Below are positions 1-8,094 of a stretch of 21,733 bases of DNA, piece by piece. Positions within the stretch are counted from its first letter, which is position 1. The number at the start of each line of letters is the position of its first letter. This DNA comes from Acanthamoeba lenticulata (Eukaryota; Discosea; Longamoebia; Acanthamoebidae). Below the pieces are notes generated by a model. It searched no databases and was not told the origin of the DNA. It saw nothing but the letters and a program-made list of their open reading frames with translations. The position numbers were made by a program, and so were the translations under genes. The stretch spans positions 1-21,733 of the forward strand of contig NAVB01002519.1 of assembly GCA_002179805.1 (NCBI GenBank), written 5' to 3'.

Positions 1-43
1 CAACATCTCAAGACGAATTTTTGAATAAGGGAAAGATGTGTAC

Positions 44-319
44 CTCTTCTTCAGAAGCTTCCTCCTCTTCTATCGTGATGTTGGGCGTTGAAGGCATTAC
101 GGGAGTGGGTAGTGGTGCCGCACCATTGCTGGCGCTTGTGTTGGCGGCGGCCATTAGCAAATTAGTGGTACTGTTGCTGGCCGTGAGTCGCTGCTCGAGA
201 CGTTCGGCCTTAATGGGATCAATGGACATTAAGTGTGCATCGCCTTGGTAGGGGTTCATCATCCCTGGCACGGACCCTGCTGACTCTGAGTAGTGCAGCG
301 ACAGTCCTTCGCCCAGCAT
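44..319 (-). CDS. First exon of unrecognised protein (3' part outside window)
   Basis: Reading right to left, an ATG at 319 opens 92 codons that end at a good splice donor (GAG|GTACAC, donor GT at 43-42). The rest of the gene therefore lies beyond the left edge. The start was chosen because it is the first ATG in the frame and the sequence just upstream (320-345) turns AT-rich and non-coding. The visible protein has a short conserved-looking segment (MSIDPIKAERLEQRL), then low-complexity Ala/Ser/Asn/Pro, then an acidic run (IEEEEASEEE). I see no signal peptide, membrane segment or known domain. It is transcribed divergently from the eL6 gene and may share its control region. No function is proposed. 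Confidence 0.5.
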
Positions 320-936
320 AAGAAGTGGATTTGTATTTTTTGTGGGGAGGGCACGACGGAGCGGCGGCACCCAAGCCCTCTACTTGAAGGTTGATTTAGT
401 TTTTCGTTTTTGTGAGCGTGCGCGCGGTGTGGAAGAAGATGCGCGTCGGCTTCTGGGCTGTCTCGCGACGGAACGGTGCAAGGTGGTGCGTCGACACAAA
501 CGCCAGTGGGAGCGTGCAGCACGACTGGCGAGGGCGAGCAAGCCGCAGAGTCGATCCCGGTTCCAGGAGAAACAAAACACAACAAGGGCCTGGTGACGCA
601 GGGCACAGCAGGGAAATAACCGGATATTTGGTGCAGGCCCACCGCGCAAGGGCCATCGGTGGGACGCCGTTTTATTGTTTGTGGCTCACTGGGGTGGTGT
701 GGGGGCCACACAGCGTCACGCAGGGGCAAAAACGAGACCAGAGCGGCAACCGCGGGAAAGGACGCACGTACACCGACGCGGGAAAAAATGCACGCAGCAG
801 ATGTCGACAAATAATACAGCTGCCTGGGCGGTATTTGTTAGGATTGCTCAGGTTGCGATGGGTTCTTTCTTTCTTTTCCCTCTCTCCTGCTGTATCGGCC
901 GTCCTCTCTCTCGATCGGGCCCCTCAATCTCTAAAG
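320..936. promoter_or_regulatory. Divergent intergenic region between left-edge gene and eL6 gene
   Basis: About 0.6 kb separates the two divergent start codons. It must hold the promoter and 5' UTR of the ribosomal protein gene and probably the promoter of the left-edge gene. I see no conserved gene here. Most of it stays open in frame with eL6, but codon use and composition give no protein I recognise. AT-richer patches lie near 610-635 and 670-690. No convincing TATA box could be assigned by eye. Confidence 0.45.
863..888 (+). promoter_or_regulatory. Pyrimidine tract upstream of eL6 start
   Basis: Twenty-six uninterrupted C/T bases lie 48 bases before the eL6 ATG, followed by further CT-rich sequence. 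Pyrimidine tracts near the transcription start are typical of ribosomal protein genes (TOP-like elements in animals, pyrimidine-rich initiators in other eukaryotes). The role here is inferred. The transcription start is not known. Confidence 0.4.
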
Positions 937-1680
937 ATGCCGCGCAAGCCTCACGCTCCCAGGAACCATGAACTCGTCAGGGGTATCATGCGCTACTCGC
1001 GCTCTGCCATGTACCGCCGCAGCGGTCGTGCCGCCGTGAAGAAGGCCGGCATTAAGTTCAAGGATGTCCCTGCCCCTGAGAAGAAGGCCACCACCGTTGT
1101 GAAGACCTTCAACAAGAAGGAGCAGAGGACTGTTCAGGCCAAGAAGGCTAACCGCTTCTACCCCGCGGAGAAGAAGCTCACGCCCATCCCGTCGAGGAAG
1201 AGCCACCACAAGCCCGCCAAGCTGAGGGCCTCGATCACCCCCGGCACTGTCCTCATCATCCTTTCCGGCCGCTTCAGGGGCAAGCGCGTCATCTTCCTCA
1301 AGCAGCTCCAGCCCTCTGGCCTCCTGCTCGTCACTGGTCCCTTCAAGGTCAACGGTGTGCCCGTTCGCCGCATCAACCAGGCTTACACCATCGCCACCTC
1401 GACCAAGGTGGACATCTCGGGCCTTGAGATCCCTGAGAAGTTCAACGATGCCTACTTCAAGAAGGCTGCCCCCGCCAAGAAGGCCAAGACTGAGGAGGAG
1501 TTCTTCGCCCCCGCCGACAAGACGAAGAAGAAGACCATCGAGGCTCACAGGATCTCCGACCAGAAGGAGTTCGACGCTAAGGTGCTCGAGGTTGTGAACA
1601 AGGTGCCCAACCTTGCCGCTTACCTTAACGCCAAGTTCACGCTCTCCAAGGGTCAGTACCCTCACCTGCTCAAGTTCTAA
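937..1680 (+). CDS. RPL6: 60S ribosomal protein eL6 (RPL6)
   Basis: Single-exon gene of 247 residues. It encodes a structural component of the large cytosolic ribosomal subunit. The start at 937 (AAAG-ATG, MPRKPHAPRNHELVRG) gives the usual L6e N-terminal segment, rich in Lys/Arg. The central block carries the eL6 signature: TPGTVLIILSGRFRGKRVIF, then SGLLLVTGPFKVNGVPVRR and INQAYTIATSTKVDISG. A Lys-rich stretch (KKAAPAKKAKTEEEFF) precedes the C-terminal helix. The length lies between yeast (176) and human (288) eL6. Third positions are almost all G or C, as expected for a highly expressed gene. A pyrimidine tract lies just upstream. The frame is open for 175 codons before this ATG, but that part resembles no L6 extension. 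Confidence 0.96.
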   Translation: MPRKPHAPRNHELVRGIMRYSRSAMYRRSGRAAVKKAGIKFKDVPAPEKKATTVVKTFNKKEQRTVQAKKANRFYPAEKKLTPIPSRKSHHKPAKLRASITPGTVLIILSGRFRGKRVIFLKQLQPSGLLLVTGPFKVNGVPVRRINQAYTIATSTKVDISGLEIPEKFNDAYFKKAAPAKKAKTEEEFFAPADKTKKKTIEAHRISDQKEFDAKVLEVVNKVPNLAAYLNAKFTLSKGQYPHLLKF

Positions 1681-1793
1681 GCGGACTGTCGGGATATAAA
1701 AAAACAGTAAAAAGGCTTGCCACATCATCTCTCTCGCGTTAGCTTTATTTTCCTTGCAGATTGAACACTTGAGGCCTTCCTTACTACGCCAAG

Positions 1794-2498
1794 ATGAATG
1801 CAACTCGCGCATTCCCGTTATTCTTATGCCTCCTTCTCCCCATCGAAGTCTCCTCCGAGGGTGCGCGCGAGCAGCGCGTCGAACGCCTGGGCTGTGTGGT
1901 GTAGTGGCCCGGATGCTGTGAGTCGCGCACGCTACACGGCAACACCAACTCGACCCGAACGTACCACTTCGGCGCACTTCTTCGCTGTCCACGCTCGCCG
2001 GGTCCGGCACTGGCCCCAAGTGGAGCTGAGGCAGCTGCACGCCCAGGTGCTCTTCAGCGTCACTTCGTTCATCGTCTTCTGGTGCGCGCAGACGCTTGGC
2101 CCGGCCGTCCCCAAACTTGTGTTCGAACAGCGCTTTTCGCTTGGCCGCCTGCGAGCAAGAAGAAGTTTGTCAGGCGAGCTGAGAAGGATAAGCGCGAAAA
2201 CACAAGCAGAGAGCACGACCTCGGGCACGGGATCCTGCTCGGCTAAGTGTGGTGGTGGCACCGCCGTCGATAACAACGATGAAGATGACGATGACAATGG
2301 CGGTCTGAGAAAACGCAGGGACAATCAAGTGAGGATTATGGGCAGGAGCCGGCCTTAGGTGAAGTCACATACAAGACGGACGACGTGGCAGTTGAGACTG
2401 GAGTTGAGGGAACGGAAATAGCTGCTGTGGAGGACGACGCCGGCTGGAAGGCGAGTCCAGACGACTTGTTGGCGTGCGACCTGTCCGAGGTCTGGTAG
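1794..2498 (+). other. Possible secreted/membrane protein gene or gene remnant, unresolved
   Basis: An ATG at 1794 opens a convincing signal peptide (MNATRAFPLFLCLLLPIEVS), but the frame hits TAG at 1902. Further coding-like pieces follow on the same strand in different frames. They are SRTLHGNTNSTRTYHFG (about 1922-1972), a possible membrane stretch VLFSVTSFIVFWCAQTL (about 2047-2097), a basic piece KKKFVRRAEKDKREN (about 2159-2203) and an acidic tail ending DDLLACDLSEVW at TAG 2496-2498. No set of GT-AG introns that I tried joins them cleanly. A possible leader intron (donor near 1709, acceptor TTGCAG near 1760) lies in front. The acidic tail runs antisense to the last SNAPC1 exon, so one of the two may be a shadow. 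This could be a spliced membrane protein, a degraded gene or chance. Function unknown. Confidence 0.25.
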
Positions 2499-3648
2499 GC
2501 CCGCTCCATCTCGGAGAGCATCACCCGAAGCTCGCTGCCCAGGTGAGTGCTGACTACGTCGAGTTCGCTCTGCACAAGGACAGCCCACTACTTAGCAAAA
2601 AAGGCAGAAAACAAAGCGGAAGGAGAGCGAGGCGTGGTACCTGCTCGGCCGTGTTGTCGGCTGTGGGTTGGGGGAGCGTCATCATCACAATTCAGTGTTT
2701 GGGTTGTGCACGGCCGTGCAAGAGGAAGAAGATGAGCCGTACCGCTGCCCTGAGCCTGCGACTTGGCGATAGCGTAGTCCCGCGCAATCTTGTCGATGGC
2801 ATCCAGGTCCAGTACGTCGCGCAGCGTATCGGCCTGCTGCAGCCGAGGCGGCAGCTCTGTCATGATGCTGCAATCACCAGCGTCATCATCATAAGCCAGA
2901 GGACGATGAGCGAAAAGGGAAAGCAGCTCGCAGAGGTTCAAGAGGGTGACGTGACGTACTGCAAAGTGGTGGTAGGCGCGGTGCGTGGTCCGACAGGCGC
3001 GTAGGCGGTGTAGCAGAAGCACTCTTCCTGGCGCAGCTTACGGAAGACGTGGTAGGGCTCCCATATGCGTTGGTGTTTGAGCTCGAGGTAGAGCCGGTTC
3101 AGGTACTGCCACGTCTCTGTCAAACCCCGCATTGAAGGCCAACATAAGCAAGCATGCATGCAGGAGGTCTGGTTGCTCAGTACCTCTGGACACTCGGATG
3201 GGCGTGCGTGGCTTGTGTATCTGCGTTTGGTAGAGCGTGTAGAGGCAGTAGAGGCTGCCCACTAGCACCAGCAGAGGCTGGGGGCTATACAAGAAGCCTA
3301 CGTATGGCTTCGCTTGAGCAAAAGACACGCTGCACGCGCCCTGCCCTGTGACTCAAAGTGGGGCACGCACCAAGAGTCGAGGCATAGAGTCGCTGCATCC
3401 AATCAGCGTAGCTCATTTCTCGTGGCTTGGCGTGGTGAATGTAGCTGAACTTCGCCTCCTTCCACAGGGCCTTGAAGTCAGCGAACGAAAAACGACTGCC
3501 GGACTGTTGGCCAAGATTAATCAACAACATTTGGATCTTCAATTTTGACGAAGCCAGGGCCTACCCTCATGTAGCGAGCAACGATATTCTTGATGTCATA
3601 GAAGTAGCCCGGGTAAGCTGGACGAGAGACGGCTGGTGGCGGCTCCAT
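2336..3648 (-). CDS. SNAPC1: SNAPC1/SNAP43 homologue, snRNA-activating protein complex subunit
   Basis: Exons, in order of translation: 3648-3565, 3503-3371, 3312-3184, 3116-2960, 2867-2743, 2660-2641, 2569-2336. All junctions are GT-AG and in phase, giving 293 residues. SNAPC1 is a subunit of the complex that binds the proximal sequence element and drives snRNA transcription by RNA polymerases II and III. Diagnostic blocks match the SNAP43 family: FSFADFKALWKEAKFSYIHH, VGSLYCLYTLYQTQ, TPIRVSRETWQYL and YHVFRKLRQEECFCYTAYAP. Then follow LDLDAIDKIARDYAIAKSQ and a helix ELDVVSTHLGSELRVMLSEM. The C-terminus is Ser/Thr-rich and shorter than the human Lys-rich tail (human 368 residues). The sixth exon is only 20 nt. 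The junction between exons 4 and 5 and the final 50 residues are the least certain parts. The start MEPPPAV is the ATG nearest the conserved region. No one-gene alternative fits. Confidence 0.82.
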
Positions 3649-3858
3649 CTTAGATTTCCAAGAATGCAAATCGGTCGTGTGATGTTCGCGCCACAACAAA
3701 CGACACCTTAACAGACCACAGGTTCGTGCCAACGTCTGCCCTGTAGCAAAGGGCAACCACCAGGTCGCAGAAAGACAGCGTCAAGAAGTGAAGCGTCTCC
3801 TTCCTTGTAATCAAACCAAAATTGTATACATGCTTGCCTGCTGGTGCCCCTTTGAGGA

Positions 3859-6130
3859 CTACTGGCCGCTGGCGTTGTTGTTTGTGTTGCTGGAAGAAGA
3901 AGACGAAGAAGTGTCAGAGCTGCCGCCATCAAAGCCTAGGAACCCATCCAGCGAGCCCGACGTGGAGGCCGTCAGCGGCGACAAGCGAAGGGGCGAAAGC
4001 GAGCCGCCGGCGGAAAGGGCGTCGAGAAGGGCGTTGGTGCTGGCCGTGAGCGTGAGCGGTGCCGCCAGGAGCGAATCTGGCGTGGGCGACGTAGACAGCA
4101 TGGGCGACACGACGCCACTGCCGATGCTGTTGGATCCTGTGAGATGGCTTGGCTCGCCCAGCAGAGTTGACTGTTGGCCCGCCGAGCTGCCAAAGGAAAG
4201 CAGCGAGGCTGTGAGCAACGACGTCGGCGCTGTCGAGGGCGAGGAGGCCGAGCCAAAGGAGGCAAAGGGGGAAAAGGCGGTCGAGGTCGAGTCCATGTTG
4301 TCGACCGAGATGAAGGGCATGGCAAAGGCGCCCGAAGAAAGGAGAGGTGGCACAGAAGATGCAGCAAACAACGATGACGGTGATGTCGAGAGCGAGCTGG
4401 CCGTTGATGAAGAGGAAGATGACGAGCTCGACGAGGTGGCGGGCGGAGGGCCAAAAGTAAATGAAAGTGACGAGGAGCCTGCAGTGAAGGTTGACGGATC
4501 GCTTGAAGACGATGATGTCGAGGCTGATGATGACGAAGAGGAGGAGGAGGAGGAAGAAGTGGAGGAAGAAGTGGCGTCAACAGAAGAGACTAGGAAAGAA
4601 GCAGAGGAGGCTCCCGAGAAGATGCTGTCCGCGCTTGACTTGAGGAAGCTGTTAATGAGAGAGTTCGTGGAGAGCGTGAGGGCCGATTCCATAGAGGAAC
4701 TGCACATCGTCATTAGCAACAACAAGTTAACCTCACGTAAGCAAACATCGAGTGGAGTAAAGGGAAGAGAGGAGGCGTTACGTGAGGAAATTGGCGGGCG
4801 GCTGCACGGTGGTGAGGAGGGATGAGAGGGACATCGTGAGCGGGACGAACGAGGCCGACGACGGCTCCGGTGCGCCAAACGGACTCGGCAGCGGTTCGAA
4901 GCCCAAGCCCACACCTATTGCACGTGGCACAAGTCAGCAAGGTACAGCCGACCGAGGACCGGCATGCGTTGGTGATGATGTTGGTGGTACCGCTGAGCGG
5001 GTTGAAGGGAGAGAAGAAGAGAGGCGCCATGTGGGATGAGGACGGCGCGGGGTTATCGGCGGTCAGTGCGAGGGCCTTGTTCTTCTCTGTGACCTGGGCT
5101 TGCTGGCTGACGAGGTAGTTGAAGGCCATGATCTGCTCCTTGATCTTCAGGCGCACTTCATAGGCCCGGAAGAACTCGACGTTCTTGCTCGCCATGCCCT
5201 GCCACACTGCACATCGTGTGACGTCAGAAAATGTCAAGTATTTCTTCCACCCAACTAACAAGGAGGCCGACTACAGACCGTGGCGGGTGACGACGGGCGA
5301 CACATTGGCCTGGATCTGGAGGGCGATCATCACCTCTTCCTGGTTCATGTAGAGGTGCAGGCACCGTTCGATCATCGCTTCCACCTGTGGACGAGCACCA
5401 TCGTCCCGCGTTAGTTGAATTATTTGAAATAATTGACATACGATCAAATAATAAAAAGCACTCATGAAGTGGCGAACCTGCTGCACTTGCTGCGGAGTGA
5501 GGGACGGGACGGCAGGCGGGGCAGTGGGCACAGGCGAGACGGCGATGCTGGGCACCACGGGCGGCCGGGTGAGCATGCCCGTCGGTGGCGACGCGGCAGT
5601 TGTTGTAGTGGACGTGCTGCCCGCCGCAGCCTGCGTATCACCAAATGATTTTGTGGCGTTCAGTCCTCATGACACCAATGCGGAGTGGTTGTTAGGACTG
5701 CAAGTTGCGGCTTCACCTTGCCCCTATTGCTGCGACGTTGGCCACGGCGTGATCGCCCACGAACAGGCTGAGTCTGCAGACACGCGGTCAACACCATAAC
5801 GAGGTGGTACACTCAATATTCACCAATGGTCTTCTCGAAATAAAGCCACCAAACCGAGAACAAATACCACCTCGCGACACAACAAAAGAGGGTGTTTGCA
5901 AGGGGGGGGGGGCGTACCACAGGGACAGAGGGCGGCACCGAGACGGTGAGGGGAAGGATGACCGGGAGTGGCAGGGTCGATTGAGGCTTTGGCGGACCCG
6001 TGGCCAGCTGTGAACCACCATGAGGCGCGGTGTTGGCCGCGCCTGTGTTGAGTCCTTGTGCGCCCTGCGCCTGTAGCACAGGGGCATTAAGCGGGATGAT
6101 TGGACTGCCCGGGGCCGGGTTCAACTCCAT
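3859..6130 (-). CDS. A_thal_3526-domain protein with Ser-rich C-terminal region
   Basis: Exons, in order of translation: 6130-5918, 5630-5478, 5384-5279, 5206-4991, 4914-4782, 4699-3859. All phases agree, giving 553 residues. Residues 1-122 are Pro/Ala/Gln-rich. Residues 123-196 read EAMIERCLHLYMNQEEVMIA, then WQGMASKNVEFFRAYEVRLK and IKEQIMAFNYLVSQQ. This matches the pattern of the domain described as plant-specific and of unknown function (Pfam PF09713 / TIGR01589), split by an intron at H157/V158. Residues 275-553 are very Ser-rich, with nearly pure Ser at about 318-346. The overall look is of a nuclear regulatory or scaffold protein, but that is inference. Intron 1 (5631-5917) is unusually long and may hide a 57-nt exon at 5773-5717. 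Intron 2 is 93 nt, stop-free and in frame. The gene is divergent from PHAX. The antisense frame of the last exon is open but is a shadow. Confidence 0.78.
5902..5912 (+). repeat. G11 homopolymer in intron 1 of the A_thal_3526-domain gene
   Basis: Eleven consecutive G on the plus strand read as C11 on the gene's sense strand, four bases inside the splice donor (GTACG followed by the C run). Slippage here could alter donor strength. A second run of ten G lies at 11326-11335, in the last intron of the RBR gene close to its acceptor. Confidence 0.9.
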
Positions 6131-6344
6131 TGTTGCCAAGATCAAATTGCCCTGAGAGAACAAATGGAAGGACGTTGGTAGATCAACCGCCAAAGACAGT
6201 TGTGGCCCAATCGGTCTTGTCAACACCGCTCTCAATTCACGACTGAGAAAAAGGCGCGAACCAGAGAGAAAAAACCAAAGGAAACAAGACTGTACGACAG
6301 AAAAAAACAGAAAAAGGCAGACAAGCTTCTTGTGTCGTGGCAAG
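6131..6344. promoter_or_regulatory. Short bidirectional promoter between A_thal_3526-domain gene and PHAX
   Basis: Only 214 bases lie between the two divergent start codons, so both promoters and both 5' UTRs must fit here. The stretch 6240-6330 is A-rich on the plus strand (several AAAAA runs), ending just before CAAG-ATG of PHAX. No TATA box could be assigned with confidence. Co-regulation of the two genes is plausible but is inference from the arrangement. Confidence 0.5.
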
Positions 6345-7976
6345 ATGGACGGGCAGGTGGAGCTGGGTGAGGTTATCACCATCCGTGGGGATGATGACGA
6401 TAACTATGACGAGGACAGAGAAGAGGATGACGCTTGGCACCGCGCCCGCAGGGGCCACGACGAAGACGAGACTCCTGCTTCCCCAGCGGTTCCCATTGCA
6501 TGTAGCACGACAGATTCTGTGGCGATTGATGGCAGCACGCAGCAAACGCCTGCAAGCAAAGGTACAGAATTAGCACTGCCTTCGCTTAATCGGTTTTTGC
6601 ATTCTCAAACTCCTGCAAATTCTTAGCGACAGGCAAGCGCCCAGCAGACACCGCAGAGCCAGGGCGGAGCCGTAAGCGCAAGTCGAAGCGAGGCCGAGAC
6701 AAGCGCAAACGCGTTGACACACGGGAGAATGGCGCGCAGCAAGGCGAGGCCACGCAACCCTCCGGAAGCGTTGTGGCAGAGCAGGAGGCTGCTCCGGAGC
6801 CCAAGAACAACGTGGCGCCAAGCAGCACCAGCGCCACAACTACAACCATCGGCATCAGCACCGACCAGACGAGCACAGCACCCGAAGGAGTGGCCGACAC
6901 GGGGACGAGGGGCAAGCGGAAGAGCGGAAGAGGCAAGGGACGTGGTGGCGACGATGGCAAGCCCCCAAAGCCTGTCCATGTCGTTGCGTCTCATGTCACA
7001 GAGACAGCAGCTGCGACGGGTCCGGACCAAGGTGGCGCGGCAGCCCCCGTTCCTGCCCCTTTAGGGAAAGGCGCAAGAGGACGTGACGGCAAGCGATTGG
7101 CTCAAGATGGCGGTGTTCGAGGGGACGCAGTACAACCTGGTATTCTTAGTGGAGGCCCAGGACGAGGCCGCGGCATGACCCCGAAAGCTGTCACTGCCGT
7201 CTGCACTCAACTGAGGCAGGAGCCCTCAACTCTCAAGGTTGTAACCAAGCTCGCCGAGCTCTTGCACGAGCCCAAGGTCGACAAAATCGGTATGCGAACC
7301 AACTTTGCATGTGGTCTGTGGACAACGTTGGGTGAAGCTGTGCTAGCGGGCTGATGATGGTCTACACGTCAATCTCAATGCAGGCAAGGTGTTGGAGGTG
7401 CTTGGCAAAGAGCGCGTGCTGAATCTCTTCGCGGAAACGATGACGCAAGAGAAGCGTGGTGGCATGATGGCGATGAAAAAGGGCGTCGTACGACGGCGCA
7501 CGAGCGGTGGCGTCTTCCTCACGCTGCTCAGGGAGCGCGTCACAGCAGAAGAGCTCAAAGCTATCAATGAAGAAGAGAACCAACAACGAAAGCAGAACTC
7601 GCGCAAGCGAAAGCGGAGGAACAAGAACAAAAAAGAGGGCAACAACAACAACGAAGACGGCGTCGAGGAAGCCATCAGCACCTCCCGTATCCGAAGTGAA
7701 GATGACGGCGGTCATACGGAAGAGGACCAGGTCCAGCGACCCGACGTCGTGGAGGTGGTCAGCGAGGTGAAGACCAACGAGGCCAAGCGCGCCGAGGTTG
7801 GAGAAGTAGAGCTGCCTGACCGAGCCACGTACGAGATCAAGCAGGCAAAGAAGCGCCAGAAACGTCAGAGGCGTGGACCAGGCCCAGGGGGTGCAGCTAA
7901 AGCGACGTCAGGAAAGCCGCAAGCAAATGCCGCCCCAATGCAGAGTGATGACAACCCCTTTGGTGTTGTGTGGTGA
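6345..7976 (+). CDS. PHAX: PHAX-type phosphorylated adaptor for RNA export
   Basis: Exons 6345-6561, 6627-7289, 7384-7976, giving 490 residues. PHAX bridges capped snRNA, via the cap-binding complex, to the export receptor CRM1 in the nucleus. The RNA-binding domain (RNA_GG_bind, PF10258) lies at about 270-365. It shows LLHEPKVDKIGKVLEVLGKE, VLNLFAETMTQEKRGG, then the hallmark RRRTSGGVFLTLLRE (330-344) and a basic helix ENQQRKQNSRKRKRRNKNKK. The exon 2 donor was placed at 7289 (G|GTATGC) because it aligns the domain without a gap. A later donor (TTG G|GTGAAG) would insert unrelated residues. N-terminal features are an acidic stretch DDDDNYDEDREEDD, where animal PHAX carries CK2-type phospho-sites, and a basic putative nuclear localisation signal RKRKSKRGRDKRKR at about 88-101. 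It is longer than human PHAX (394) because of low-complexity linkers. I cannot place the CRM1 export signal with confidence. Confidence 0.88.
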
Positions 7977-8016
7977 AGAAGAATGCCGCAGCCGAGTTTT
8001 GTTTTGAAAATTTAGT

Positions 8017-8032
8017 CTTCAATTTATTGAAG
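8017..8032. repeat. Small inverted repeat between PHAX and the RBR gene
   Basis: Arms CTTCAAT and ATTGAAG flank a two-base centre within a 120-base AT-rich gap. The spot is about 40 bases after the PHAX stop and 60 bases before the next ATG. It could be part of PHAX 3' end formation or of the RBR promoter, or chance in AT-rich DNA. Confidence 0.3.
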
Positions 8033-8094
8033 CGAAAAAAATTACAATATTTAAACTTGTTTCGCCCCCGAGACTCGGCACAGGCAAGGACAAC

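Noticed and set aside
412..936. 175 in-frame codons upstream of the eL6 start
   Set aside because: No resemblance to any L6e extension, poor codon pattern, and a pyrimidine tract typical of a 5' UTR lies inside it. The ATG at 937 gives the normal N-terminus.
1893..1903. TGGTGTAGTGG resembling a tRNA A-box
   Set aside because: No B-box follows within tRNA distance and no cloverleaf can be formed by eye.
931..2040. 369-codon minus-strand frame over eL6
   Set aside because: Shadow of the eL6 gene, Leu/Gly/Glu-rich as expected from complemented Lys- and Ala-rich codons.
3788..4825. Long plus-strand frame with Glu/Asp runs
   Set aside because: It is the complement of the Ser-rich last exon of the minus-strand gene (Ser codons read backwards as acidic codons). 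Splicing phase and the conserved domain support the minus strand.
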